From Oscillospiraceae bacterium (GTDB taxonomy: Bacteria > Bacillota > Clostridia > Oscillospirales > Ruminococcaceae): DNA of 52,154 nucleotides. The stretch lies in the NCBI GenBank assembly GCA_024684395.1, contig JAIKWY010000078.1, forward strand, positions 1 through 52,154, read 5' to 3'. A program made the position numbers and the translations under genes. This document shows positions 42,551 through 52,134 of the stretch, piece after piece. The notes beneath the pieces are model-generated. The model was not told the origin of the DNA. It searched no databases and was given only the letters and a program-made list of their open reading frames with translations. Each line of letters begins with the position of its first letter. The stretch's first letter is position 1.

Positions 42551-44962
42551 ATGAAACGATGCTATCTACTCCCCCTCCTGCTCCTCCTCGCCCTGACCGG
42601 ATGCGGCAGGCAGGCTGCACAGCCGGAGCCCGGCAATGCCATGCGCTATCTCCGGGAGGAGCTCATCCCGGAATATGGCATGTCCGACCTGTCCGCCTTC
42701 CGTGCGATCGGGGACGGCGCCGTCCTCCCTCCGCCGGATGCGGCACAGGGCATCCTCAGCGCCGTGGCATACGACTTCACCGCCGACGGCAAGCCCGATC
42801 TTCTGACCGTCCGGCAGGAAAACTTCGCCTGCATCCTCGACCTCTACACGCCCGCCGGGAAGACCTACGAGCCCTATGCTTCCTACATCTGCTGCACCGG
42901 CGACAGCACACATGCCCCCTGGGTGCATGTCTACACGCAGGATGACCGCATCATCATCCGGAGCGAGATAACAGGCATCAGCACGGACTTTGCATGGTAT
43001 GACACTTTGACCGTCCTCCATGCCGAAAACGGCAGCTTCACGGAGGACGCCGTCCTTGCCCTCGACAGCCACCGGGAGCAGGATGATGGCACCGTGCGAC
43101 GTTTGTATGTCAACGGCGAGGAGCGCACCGCCCCGGAGCGGCTTTCACAGGAGACGGATGCCTGTCTGACTGCGCTGCAGGATGCCGGTCTCCGGCTCCG
43201 GGAGGACGCTCCCGTCCCGGAGGACTATGAAGCCTTCCTCACCATTGCTATGGCAGCGGATGCCATCGACCGCATGACGGACATCATGCAGTATGACTGC
43301 TATACCAATTACTACGCCCTGAACGGCGCCTATGCGGCATACATCGACTATACCGCTCTGCCCCGGGACTTTGCCCCGGCATCCTCCCCGGAGGAAACCG
43401 CCTACCGCTATGTCAAAAACGAGCTCTTCCCCGCCTACGGCATGTCCGAGCAGGGGAGCTTTCCCTCCAAGAGAGCCCGCTGGGACAATGAAACGCTCCT
43501 CCGCTATCCGGATGCCGCACAGGGCATCCTCAGCGCCGTTGTGCAGGACTTCAACGGCGACGGCGCTCCGGAGCTGCTGACCGCCCGGGCGGATGACTGG
43601 TCGGTGATCCTCGATTTCTACCGCATCGGGGACGATACCTGCGCCCCGCTCGCAAGCTATACCGTCTGCACGAATGACCCGGCGCACTATGCAACGCCGC
43701 AGCTCTATGTCCTGGGCGACCGGATCCTGCTCTACAATGTTGCAGGGGCTGTCATCGGCGGGGATGCACGCTTGTCCTACACCGGCACCTTGCTGCATCT
43801 CACAGAACAGGGCGTGGCGGAGCAGACCTTGTTCGACGGCGCATTTGATCCCCATGAATGCCGTGTCACCGCCGCCGGCAAGACGCTGACCGCCCCCTGG
43901 GGGGAGCTTGATCTCGAGGAAGGCACGGCGCTCGTCAGACAGGCATTGCAGGATGCCGGGATCGTGCCGCCCGAGTACACGGCGGTCTTCGTCAACGGCA
44001 TCACGTTCTCGCCGCGGGCTGCCGATGGCGCTTTTGCAGTCCTTGCAACGGGCTCATGCTTCAACCATGAACCGTATTTCGCCTTCACAGACGGCACGTT
44101 CCTGCATGAAAAGCTCACCGGGAAGATGCCGCTCACGCTGACGCTTGCCGAAGCGAACGAGGAACAGCGCCGGGAAGCCGCCGCTCCGCTCTATGATACC
44201 TCCAGCTCCGACACCGAGCCCGACCCCGAAGCACTCCGGCGTGAAGCGGAGATCGAAGCCCTCGAAGCGGCACCCTATTTCGGCGATGATGCCGACCGGT
44301 TCGTGCAGGGAACGCTCCTCCCCCGCTATGGGCTTGCCGGTCTGGAGCCATCGCCCGACCTTCCGCAGGGGCTCCTCTCCGCCAAGGCACTGCTTTTGGA
44401 GGGGTTCCCCGTGCTGCTGATCGTCCGGACAGAGGGCAGCGCTCTGCTGCTCGACTGCTATCTGCATACCGAAGACGGCTTCCGGCAGCTGACGGGCTAT
44501 ACCGTCTGCGATTATTCCGAGAAGCCCCTGCCCACGCTCTCGATCGACCTGCGGGATGACCGGATCCTCCTCCACGAGGTATGGCAGGAGAACGCCGGGA
44601 ACCGCTTTTTCGGCAGCCGCTACACGATCCTGCGGCTCAACGCCGACCAGACCGGGCTGGAAGCTGCCGCAAAGCTCGAAAACACCCGTCAGGCATTCAC
44701 CGAGACATGCATCATCAACGCCGACACCCAGACCGCCCACATCGGCGGGCTGGATCACGACCATACCCGGGAGCTCGCCGAAGCGGCGCTCGAAGATGCC
44801 GGTGTGCGCTATGACTACGTCACCGCCGGCTGGTCGGAGGAGCCCGGCAGCAGCTTCTACGGGCTCGGCATCCGGTTCCCGTACCTCGTCGGGATCGCCT
44901 GTGTCGATCTGACAGAGCAGGGCATTGTGCTCAGTGACAGCACCGGTCTGAACACCCCTTGA
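42551..44962 (+). CDS. Lipoprotein with three copies of an unrecognised domain
   Basis: An 803-residue predicted lipoprotein (lipobox LTGC near residue 18). It contains three diverged copies of one domain beginning near residues 31, 288 and 583: each opens with an E-x-L-x-P-x-Y-G-(M/L) helix (EELIPEYGM, NELFPAYGM, GTLLPRYGL), then AQGILSAV or QGLLSAK, then a loop such as DFNGDGAPELLTAR, and a strand like ILDFYRIGDD. The acidic loop is reminiscent of calcium or FG-GAP loops; in copy 3 it is degenerate. AAAGGAG marks the ATG at 42551, not the upstream frame. It is the first of three paralogous genes (next at 45035 and 46090). Function unknown. Confidence 0.82.
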   Translation: MKRCYLLPLLLLLALTGCGRQAAQPEPGNAMRYLREELIPEYGMSDLSAFRAIGDGAVLPPPDAAQGILSAVAYDFTADGKPDLLTVRQENFACILDLYTPAGKTYEPYASYICCTGDSTHAPWVHVYTQDDRIIIRSEITGISTDFAWYDTLTVLHAENGSFTEDAVLALDSHREQDDGTVRRLYVNGEERTAPERLSQETDACLTALQDAGLRLREDAPVPEDYEAFLTIAMAADAIDRMTDIMQYDCYTNYYALNGAYAAYIDYTALPRDFAPASSPEETAYRYVKNELFPAYGMSEQGSFPSKRARWDNETLLRYPDAAQGILSAVVQDFNGDGAPELLTARADDWSVILDFYRIGDDTCAPLASYTVCTNDPAHYATPQLYVLGDRILLYNVAGAVIGGDARLSYTGTLLHLTEQGVAEQTLFDGAFDPHECRVTAAGKTLTAPWGELDLEEGTALVRQALQDAGIVPPEYTAVFVNGITFSPRAADGAFAVLATGSCFNHEPYFAFTDGTFLHEKLTGKMPLTLTLAEANEEQRREAAAPLYDTSSSDTEPDPEALRREAEIEALEAAPYFGDDADRFVQGTLLPRYGLAGLEPSPDLPQGLLSAKALLLEGFPVLLIVRTEGSALLLDCYLHTEDGFRQLTGYTVCDYSEKPLPTLSIDLRDDRILLHEVWQENAGNRFFGSRYTILRLNADQTGLEAAAKLENTRQAFTETCIINADTQTAHIGGLDHDHTRELAEAALEDAGVRYDYVTAGWSEEPGSSFYGLGIRFPYLVGIACVDLTEQGIVLSDSTGLNTP

Positions 44963-44987
44963 CAGCCGTCCCGTTTTGTCCTATAAT
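44959..44987 (+). promoter_or_regulatory. Consensus promoter overlapping a stop codon
   Basis: -35 TTGACA (44959-44964), 17-bp spacer, -10 TATAAT (44982-44987). The -35 box contains the TGA of the preceding lipoprotein gene. Confidence 0.9.
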
Positions 44988-45034
44988 GTACTTAGCAAGA
45001 AATGCCAATGCGCCATAAAAAAGGAGAGTGCATT

Positions 45035-46063
45035 ATGAAGCATACAAAAGCCCTGATCCCGCTGCTCTGCGTCCTTGCCCTGACAGGATGCAGCGCCCGG
45101 ACAGACACCTCCGCCCCGACAGAGCCCATGACCGAACCGGCGACAGAGACCGAAGCCGTCACAGAGACTGTCCTCGTGACCGAAGCCCCCGTCGATGACC
45201 CGGAGGAAGCCGCCTACGCCTACATCCGGAGCACGCTCCTCCCGCAGTACGGGCTGTCCGCCACAGACACGCTCCTCGCCATTTTTGTGGATGACTATGA
45301 TACGGAACGTCGTTACCAGTGGTTCGATCACTCGGATCCCATCCCTGCCGAAGCACAGGGGCTCATTGCCGCAGCCGTCCGGGATCTCAGCGGTGACAGT
45401 GTGCCGGAGCTGGTGACGCTCCGTGCAGAGGACTGGTCGCTCATTCTGGATGCCTACCGCATCGGCAACGATACCTGCACCCCGCTCGGCAGCTTCACCG
45501 TCTGCACCTATTCGCCGCACGAGGACTTCTTTCCCTATGTCTGGATGCAGGATGATCTGCTCCTTGTCGAGAGCTATGTGGGCACCTTCTCCATCATAGA
45601 GCAGGACGGCTACAAGACGAACCGGTCTGATGAACAGCTCACCACCTTCACGGCACTGCATGTCACGGACAACGGATTTGAAGCGGCTGTGACCCTGACC
45701 GGCGGCTACACAGCAGACAAGGTGATCTGCACCGTGGGCGATGAGGATCTTTCCGCAGCACCGGGCGAAGCGGACATCGACCGTGCAAATGCCCTTGCCG
45801 CCGAAGCGCTGGATGCGCTTGGCATCCGCTATAAAAAAGATCCTCCCCAGCCGTTCTACAATTATTACGAGGCTCCGGATGATGCGTTCTGCGATGCAGA
45901 AGGGCTTGCCTTCCGCTCAACGCTGTCTGTCGGTCCTCCGGATGGTGTGCAGTACCTCATGACGATCATCACATGGGACAGCAGGAGAGAGATCGAATTC
46001 CATGACAACACGCAGCTTCACAAAAGGCTCTCCGAAAAAGCTGCGCCTTCACCCTCAAACTGA
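45035..46063 (+). CDS. Lipoprotein, single-domain paralogue 2
   Basis: A 342-residue predicted lipoprotein: lipobox LTGC, a Thr/Glu/Pro linker (about 25-50), then one copy of the domain found three times in the upstream protein (STLLPQYGL; AQGLIAAAVRDLSGDS; PELVTLRAEDWSLILDAYRI; GSFTVCTY). It is closest to copy 2 of that protein, sharing the DDW..ILD.YRIG.DTC.PL pattern. AAGGAG before the ATG at 45035 decides the start. It is driven by a perfect-consensus promoter that overlaps the upstream stop codon, so it may be expressed much more strongly than the first gene. Confidence 0.82.
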   Translation: MKHTKALIPLLCVLALTGCSARTDTSAPTEPMTEPATETEAVTETVLVTEAPVDDPEEAAYAYIRSTLLPQYGLSATDTLLAIFVDDYDTERRYQWFDHSDPIPAEAQGLIAAAVRDLSGDSVPELVTLRAEDWSLILDAYRIGNDTCTPLGSFTVCTYSPHEDFFPYVWMQDDLLLVESYVGTFSIIEQDGYKTNRSDEQLTTFTALHVTDNGFEAAVTLTGGYTADKVICTVGDEDLSAAPGEADIDRANALAAEALDALGIRYKKDPPQPFYNYYEAPDDAFCDAEGLAFRSTLSVGPPDGVQYLMTIITWDSRREIEFHDNTQLHKRLSEKAAPSPSN

Positions 46064-46089
46064 GTTTTCATAAATAGGAGATATGTACC

Positions 46090-47070
46090 ATGAAAAAAAC
46101 AACCATCCTGACCGCACTGCTCTGCGCACTCATCCTGACGGGATGCGGCACAAAGACCGAGACCTCCGCCCCGGCACCTGCCACGGAAGCAGCGACCGAA
46201 GCCATCACAGAAGCAGAGACTGCCGCTGAAACGGAGACCGCTGCCGAGCCGGAGACCGAAGCCACAGCCGAGATCATCGTCGAAGCAGAGACCGGGCCGA
46301 AGCCCGATACGGCAGACAAGGAAGCGATCGCCTACAAGTTTATCCGGGACGAACTGAGCTCATCGGAGGGGCTTTCCGACCTCCAGCCCTACACCGCCAT
46401 CAACTGGGATATGGCATCGCCGGAGTGCGGTGAGCTTGCTCCGCCGAAGTCCACGCAGGGCATCATCGGCGCCGTGGTGGAGGATCTCAGCGGTGACGGC
46501 GCTCCGGAGCTGCTGGTGATCTGCTCCAGGGGCTACCGCATTGATCTCGATTTCTACAAGATCACGGACGAGACCTGCCTGATGATCGGCAGCTATTCGA
46601 TCGACGGCGGACAGAGGGCGGATCATGTGCCGCAGATCAGCATGAAGAACGGCAAGGTGATCGTGGAGGACAGCGCTATGGTCCTGCCCGGATGCAGCAG
46701 CTACGGCCACAGCGTCACCGTCCTTGCGGCAACGGACGGCGGTTATGAGACGCTCTGCGAGCTGTCCGGTTTCCGCTCTCCCGGCTCCATGACGCTGAAT
46801 GTGCATGGCTCTGTTACGCTCGACCTCGGTGTCGAGGAAATGAACGATGACAACGAGCACCCGGATGTGGAAGAAGCTGCCAGACAGTGCCTGCAAGACG
46901 CCGGTCTCGATCCTGTCTACCTCAAAGCCGGCTGGCCGGATGACAGGGATCTGTGCTATGGCATTTTTGCAGACTTCGACGGCACAGAGCTTCTTTTTGA
47001 CACCACCTCCAACGAGGACAGCGTCGTGCAGTTCAACGACCACACCGGTCTCCGGGAAAAGCTCGGATAA
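46090..47070 (+). CDS. Lipoprotein, single-domain paralogue 3
   Basis: A 326-residue predicted lipoprotein: lipobox LTGC, a longer Ala/Glu/Thr linker (about 25-75, repeats like EAETAAETE), then one domain copy with FIRDELSSSEGL, TQGIIGAVVEDLSGDGAPEL and IDLDFYKITDETC. It lies 26 nt after paralogue 2 and is probably cotranscribed; TAGGAG precedes the ATG. The linker suggests the domain is held away from the membrane in the cell wall. Function unknown. Confidence 0.82.
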   Translation: MKKTTILTALLCALILTGCGTKTETSAPAPATEAATEAITEAETAAETETAAEPETEATAEIIVEAETGPKPDTADKEAIAYKFIRDELSSSEGLSDLQPYTAINWDMASPECGELAPPKSTQGIIGAVVEDLSGDGAPELLVICSRGYRIDLDFYKITDETCLMIGSYSIDGGQRADHVPQISMKNGKVIVEDSAMVLPGCSSYGHSVTVLAATDGGYETLCELSGFRSPGSMTLNVHGSVTLDLGVEEMNDDNEHPDVEEAARQCLQDAGLDPVYLKAGWPDDRDLCYGIFADFDGTELLFDTTSNEDSVVQFNDHTGLREKLG

Positions 47071-47125
47071 GAGCCTGCGCAAGCTCTGACCGCATATTGT
47101 GACATCGCAGCCAAAGGAGCCATGC

Positions 47126-48322
47126 ATGAAGACCAGCGCCATCATCTGTGAATACAACCCCCTCCACAACGGTCATGTCCATCATATCGAGGAGACACGC
47201 CGCCACGGAGCCACCCATATCCTCTGCATCCTGAGCAGCAATTTCGTCCAGCGTGGCGATGTGGCACTGCTCAGCAAGTTCGACCGGGCGCACCTTGCCG
47301 TCATGGCAGGCGCCGACCTTGTGATCGAGCTGCCCACGCCGTTTTCCTGCGCCGCAGCGGAGAACTATGCATCCGGTGCCGTGTCCCTCATCGACCGGCT
47401 CGGCATCGCAGACGAGCTCAGCTTCGGCAGCTCCACGGGTAACATTGAGGACATCGACCACCTCACCGAAGCCTCCATCGCCGCCGCACAGCACGGCAGC
47501 ATCCGGGAGCGCATGAAACAGGGGCTATCCTACCCTGCCGCCGTCTGTGAAGCTGTCCGTGAGGACTGCGGCGAGGCGGCATCCGCTCTGATGCAGGATC
47601 CCAACAACCTCCTTGCCATCGAATACAGGAAGGCGATGCTGCGCCGCCAGGTCAGCTTCTCCGCCTATACCATTCCCCGCAAAGGTGCGATGCACGACAG
47701 CCCGACGCCCGATGCGCAGTTTGCCAGCGCCAGCCATATCCGCCAGACCGTCATGGAAGGCGGTCAGGATCCTGCACAGTACATGCCGGACTATGCCGCC
47801 CGCTGTCTCTCCGAACGCATCAGCGAGGGGAAAACGGCATCGCTCCGCCGTCTCGAACGGGTGGCGCTCTACCGGATGCGCACCATCTCCCAGCAGGAGC
47901 TGCTTGCCGTGCCGGATATGCCCGAGCAGCTTGCAGGGCGCTTTTATGCCGCCCGGAATGCCGATTCGCTCGAAGATCTGTTGGCACAGGTCAAGACCCG
48001 GTGCTATACCATGTCCCGCATCCGCCGCATCGTGATGGGTGCGCTGATCGGCATCCGCAAGGAAATGCTGCCCGCCGAGCCGCCCTATGCACGGGTACTT
48101 GCGTTCAATGAGCGTGGGCGTGAGCTCATGGCTGCGGCGCAGAAGAAAGCCGCCATCCCCATCAGCACCTCCCTTGCACAGCTCCGGGACACCGATCCCG
48201 CCTGTGAAGCCGTCGTGCAGACAGAGGAACATGCCTCGCAGGTCTACGGGCTCGCACAGGGGACGATCTCCTCTGCCGATGCGGACTTCCGTGCCCGCAT
48301 CATCATGGAGAAACAGCCATGA
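47126..48322 (+). CDS. tmcAL: tRNA(Met) cytidine acetate ligase
   Basis: A 398-residue nucleotidyltransferase-fold enzyme (YlbM/DUF795 family) that makes N4-acetylcytidine at the wobble position of elongator tRNA-Met from acetate and ATP. The N-terminal ATP-binding HxGH motif is in CEYNPLHNGHVHH, followed by LSSNFVQRGDVAL and ADLVIELPTPFS, all typical of the family. The frame runs back to 47099; AAAGGAG supports the ATG at 47126. It overlaps the HAD gene by four bases (ATGA). Use of acetate as substrate fits the acetate-producing metabolism, though no regulatory link is shown. Confidence 0.93.
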   Translation: MKTSAIICEYNPLHNGHVHHIEETRRHGATHILCILSSNFVQRGDVALLSKFDRAHLAVMAGADLVIELPTPFSCAAAENYASGAVSLIDRLGIADELSFGSSTGNIEDIDHLTEASIAAAQHGSIRERMKQGLSYPAAVCEAVREDCGEAASALMQDPNNLLAIEYRKAMLRRQVSFSAYTIPRKGAMHDSPTPDAQFASASHIRQTVMEGGQDPAQYMPDYAARCLSERISEGKTASLRRLERVALYRMRTISQQELLAVPDMPEQLAGRFYAARNADSLEDLLAQVKTRCYTMSRIRRIVMGALIGIRKEMLPAEPPYARVLAFNERGRELMAAAQKKAAIPISTSLAQLRDTDPACEAVVQTEEHASQVYGLAQGTISSADADFRARIIMEKQP

Positions 48323-48987
48323 GGGCGCCGGTATACCGGGGCGTGATCCTCGACATGGACGGCACGCTCCTGGATTCCATGCCCATCTGGCACGAGATCG
48401 ACGTGCGCTTCTTTGAGGAAAACGGTCTGACCCTTCCGGAAGGGCTCTCCGAGCAGGTCAGCAAGATGTCGATGGAGGAATGGGCAGATTTTTTCATCCG
48501 GGAATTTGACATCTGCCATAACACGCCCGAAAGCGTCATCCGCCGCATCGAGGAGATGGCAGCGGAATACTATACGGAGCGTATCCCGCTCAAGCCCTAT
48601 GTCACAGAGTTCCTGGACATGTTCGACAAAGCGGGCATCCCCTACGGCGTCGCAACGGCGACCTACCGGAGCTCCGCCACAGCCGCCATGCAGCGGCTCG
48701 GCATTCTCGGTCGGATGCAGTTTCTGCTCACCGCCGAGGACGTCCCCGGCAGCAAATCCACCCCCGCCATGTATGAACGTGCCGCCGCACTGCTTTGTAC
48801 CAAGCCGGCGGAAACGCTCATCGTCGAGGATGCGCTGCATTGTGTGCAGATGGCTGTACAGTGCGGTTTTCCCGTGGCAGCCGTCCACGATGCGAGCTGC
48901 CCCGATGAGGAATGGGCGGAGATCTGCCGCCTGACCCCGCTGCACGCCGAAGATCTGCGGGAGCTCATACTGATCCTCAAAACATAA
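48319..48987 (+). CDS. HAD-superfamily phosphatase (beta-phosphoglucomutase-like)
   Basis: A 222-residue cytosolic HAD hydrolase. Motif I DMDGTLLDS with both Asp residues, a helical C1 cap (about 20-95), motif II Thr in VATATYRS, a Lys in GSKSTPAMYERA, and motif IV IVEDALHCVQMA. It resembles the PGM/GS-type sugar-phosphate phosphatases; the substrate cannot be read from sequence. The start overlaps the tmcAL stop, showing translational coupling. Confidence 0.9.
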   Translation: MRAPVYRGVILDMDGTLLDSMPIWHEIDVRFFEENGLTLPEGLSEQVSKMSMEEWADFFIREFDICHNTPESVIRRIEEMAAEYYTERIPLKPYVTEFLDMFDKAGIPYGVATATYRSSATAAMQRLGILGRMQFLLTAEDVPGSKSTPAMYERAAALLCTKPAETLIVEDALHCVQMAVQCGFPVAAVHDASCPDEEWAEICRLTPLHAEDLRELILILKT

Positions 48988-49072
48988 AAGATCAAGCGGG
49001 TCAAGGGGGCAAGCCTTACTTGTCCATCAAGATAAAAGGGGATCGTATCATGCTCCCTCTCTGATCCTACAT

Positions 49073-49110
49073 AAAAATCAGCCCCCGAAGGTTCCTGCCT
49101 TCGGGGGCTG
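49073..49110. terminator. Terminator between HAD gene and small membrane protein
   Basis: CAGCCCCCGAAGG/CCTTCGGGGGCTG stem; minus strand continues ATTTTTATG. Probably bidirectional. Confidence 0.85.
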
Positions 49111-49116
49111 TTCTTG

Positions 49117-49485
49117 TTACTCTGCCTCACGTTCACGGAGCGAATTGACCACGCTTTTCTGCAAGGTCACTTTGTTGCCGACCTGATAGTTCATCACCTG
49201 ATTGCCGTTGACATAGATCCAGGTATCCACGCCGTTCTCACTTTTGAGCGTGACACGGTAGCAGTCCTCATCGACCCGGGTCGAGATCGGGATCGCCTCT
49301 ACCACCGAATAGGTCTCGAGCGAATGCTGGTCGAGCGTATACCCGACACCCACTGCACCAAGACCGATCACTGCCAGCACCAGACCGCCGAGCAGCTTCA
49401 CCGTTCCCATTCTTGTCAACAACAGAATTACACCAAGCACTGCCGCCAGTGCGCCGCCGATCATCAGACCAAGCGATAACGTCAT
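49117..49485 (-). CDS. Small membrane protein with extracytoplasmic beta domain (122 aa)
   Basis: Not recognised. Two membrane spans (about 3-24 and 28-48) joined by a tight turn, then a small beta-rich domain (SVVEAIPISTRVDEDCYRVT; TWIYVNGNQVMNYQVGNKV) that may be an SH3/OB-like barrel. AAGGAGG supports the ATG at 49485 over the longer frame to 49539. It has its own promoter (49567-49595) and a shared terminator. Confidence 0.75.
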   Translation of the reverse strand: MTLSLGLMIGGALAAVLGVILLLTRMGTVKLLGGLVLAVIGLGAVGVGYTLDQHSLETYSVVEAIPISTRVDEDCYRVTLKSENGVDTWIYVNGNQVMNYQVGNKVTLQKSVVNSLREREAE

Positions 49486-49566
49486 ACGATATGCCTCCTT
49501 AAAAATTACGATTCGCCCTTGAAGATCCCCGATCCTCAAAAGCGCACCCTTTTTCTATCAACTAAT

Positions 49567-49595
49567 AGTATAACATAGATCGTGTGACAAATCAA
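49567..49595 (-). promoter_or_regulatory. Promoter of the small membrane protein gene
   Basis: Minus strand: -35 TTGATT (49590-49595), 17-bp spacer, -10 TATACT (49567-49572). Confidence 0.7.
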
Positions 49596-49799
49596 GTTTC
49601 AATTTGTTTACATTTTTTAGACATGGTTAGTTGAAAATATTAAGGTTGTCACAACATCAACCGACAGTTTCCGTTTTTTTCCGGGCGCAAAACGACATTT
49701 TCTGCATAAACTATACGTAGCAGAGAAATGTGCTCGCCGGAAAGGGGGTGGCATCCCCCGTTGAGGGAGATGTCCTTCTGACTCGCCCGCTTCGCACTC

Positions 49800-49860
49800 G
49801 GAAAGCACAGCTCCTGCTTTCCGATAAAAAGAAGCGCCGGGCAGATGATCCGGCGCTTCT
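49800..49860. other. Two hairpins in a gene-free stretch
   Basis: GGAAAGCA/TGCTTTCC and AGAAGCGCCGG/CCGGCGCTTCT (49830-49860, perfect 11-bp stem). They lie directly left of repeat family A copy 3 in the 654-nt region 49486-50139, which has no ORF with a ribosome site. Confidence 0.6.
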
Positions 49861-49874
49861 TGTGCGTGATGGAG

Positions 49875-50139
49875 ATTTCGCTCACTGCGGTGAGCGACCA
49901 AGGGACTCTGTCCCTTGGAACCCTGCAAACTTTTTTTGCGAAAAAAAAGTTTGATCAAAAAAACGATCTTGATGCACCTTTGTCTTAACCCCCGAAGCAC
50001 TGCATTGGAGCAGCCGCATGGCTGCGATGTCTGAAAAAGCACAACGATGCCCCCTTCGCCGCAAGGCGTTGGGGGCATGTGGTAAACGAAGCAGTGCAGT
50101 AACAAATTGCGAAGCAACCTGCCTGCCCGGGCTCCGGGC
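49875..50139. repeat. Structured repeat family A, copy 3 (full length)
   Basis: Matches 4480-4750 throughout. Changed stems stay paired: CCAAGGGAC/GTCCCTTGG instead of CCAGAGGGC/GCCCTCTGG; GCAGCC-GCAT-GGCTGC instead of GCATCC/GGATGC; ATGCCCCC/GGGGGCAT instead of TTGCCCCC/GGGGGCAA, with an inner CGCC-GCAA-GGCG. It ends 4 nt from the guaB stop codon. Confidence 0.92.
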
Positions 50140-51618
<1,479 letters not shown>

Positions 51619-51668
51619 TCATCCTTTCCACATTATTTATAGTAGTGCTTTTAAAAGATATTATTACT

Positions 51669-51697
51669 ATGATACTCTTTTTTTCGGGAAATGTCAA
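51669..51697 (-). promoter_or_regulatory. Promoter of guaB
   Basis: Minus strand: -35 TTGACA (51692-51697), 17-bp spacer, -10 TATCAT (51669-51674). The region 51613-51927 otherwise holds only the tRNA promoter. Confidence 0.75.
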
Positions 51698-51858
51698 GCA
51701 AAACTCCTATGGAACAGTAACGAAAAACAGAACCGTATCAGCCCCGTTCTTTGTGCAATTTTAACGACTTTTCATGCCGTTCTATGGCAAATTCCGGAAA
51801 TGTCCTATTTTTCGCAGAAATCGCATTTTCATTCCGAAAATATTTTTTCAAAAACCTC

Positions 51859-51887
51859 TTGACAAAAGGTTTTTGATGTGGTATAAT
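51859..51887 (+). promoter_or_regulatory. Promoter of the tRNA operon
   Basis: Perfect consensus: -35 TTGACA (51859-51864), 17-bp spacer, -10 TATAAT (51882-51887). Confidence 0.92.
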
Positions 51888-51927
51888 ATATCATGTTGTC
51901 AGGCGCTACGCTTGAATCGCACTGGAT

Positions 51928-52003
51928 GCTGGTATAGCTCAGTTGGTAGAGCAGCTGATTTGTAATCAGCAGGTCGGGGGTTCGAGTCCGTCTACCAGCT
52001 CCA
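51928..52003 (+). tRNA. tRNA-Thr (anticodon TGT)
   Basis: Acceptor GCTGGTA/TACCAGC, D-arm AGCTCAGTTGGTAGAGC, anticodon stem GCTGA/TCAGC with loop TTTGTAA (anticodon TGT), T-loop GGTTCGAGTCC, and encoded CCA at 52001-52003. 76 nt. Confidence 0.96.
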
Positions 52004-52015
52004 ACAATTTCATAT

Positions 52016-52100
52016 GGGAGAATTCCCGAGTGGCCAAAGGGGGCAGACTGTAAATCTGTTGCTTCGTGCTTCAATGGTTCGAATCCATCTTCTCCCACCA
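52016..52100 (+). tRNA. tRNA-Tyr (anticodon GTA)
   Basis: Acceptor GGGAGAA/TTCTCCC, anticodon stem GCAGA/TCTGT with loop CTGTAAA (anticodon GTA), long class II variable arm, T-loop GGTTCGAATCC, encoded CCA at 52098-52100. 85 nt; 12 nt after tRNA-Thr, so one transcript. Confidence 0.96.
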
Positions 52101-52134
52101 AACATCCTGTCTTGCAAAAGACAGGATGTTTTTT
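52101..52134 (+). terminator. Terminator of the tRNA operon
   Basis: AACATCCTGTCTT-GCAA-AAGACAGGATGTT stem immediately after the tRNA-Tyr CCA, followed by TTTT. Confidence 0.93.

Noticed and set aside
49617-50117. Minus-strand frame of 166 codons before guaB's 3' end
   Set aside because: Runs through repeat family A and hairpins, has no ribosome site, and resembles the translated repeat at 4150-4605. Treated as a repeat-derived spurious ORF.
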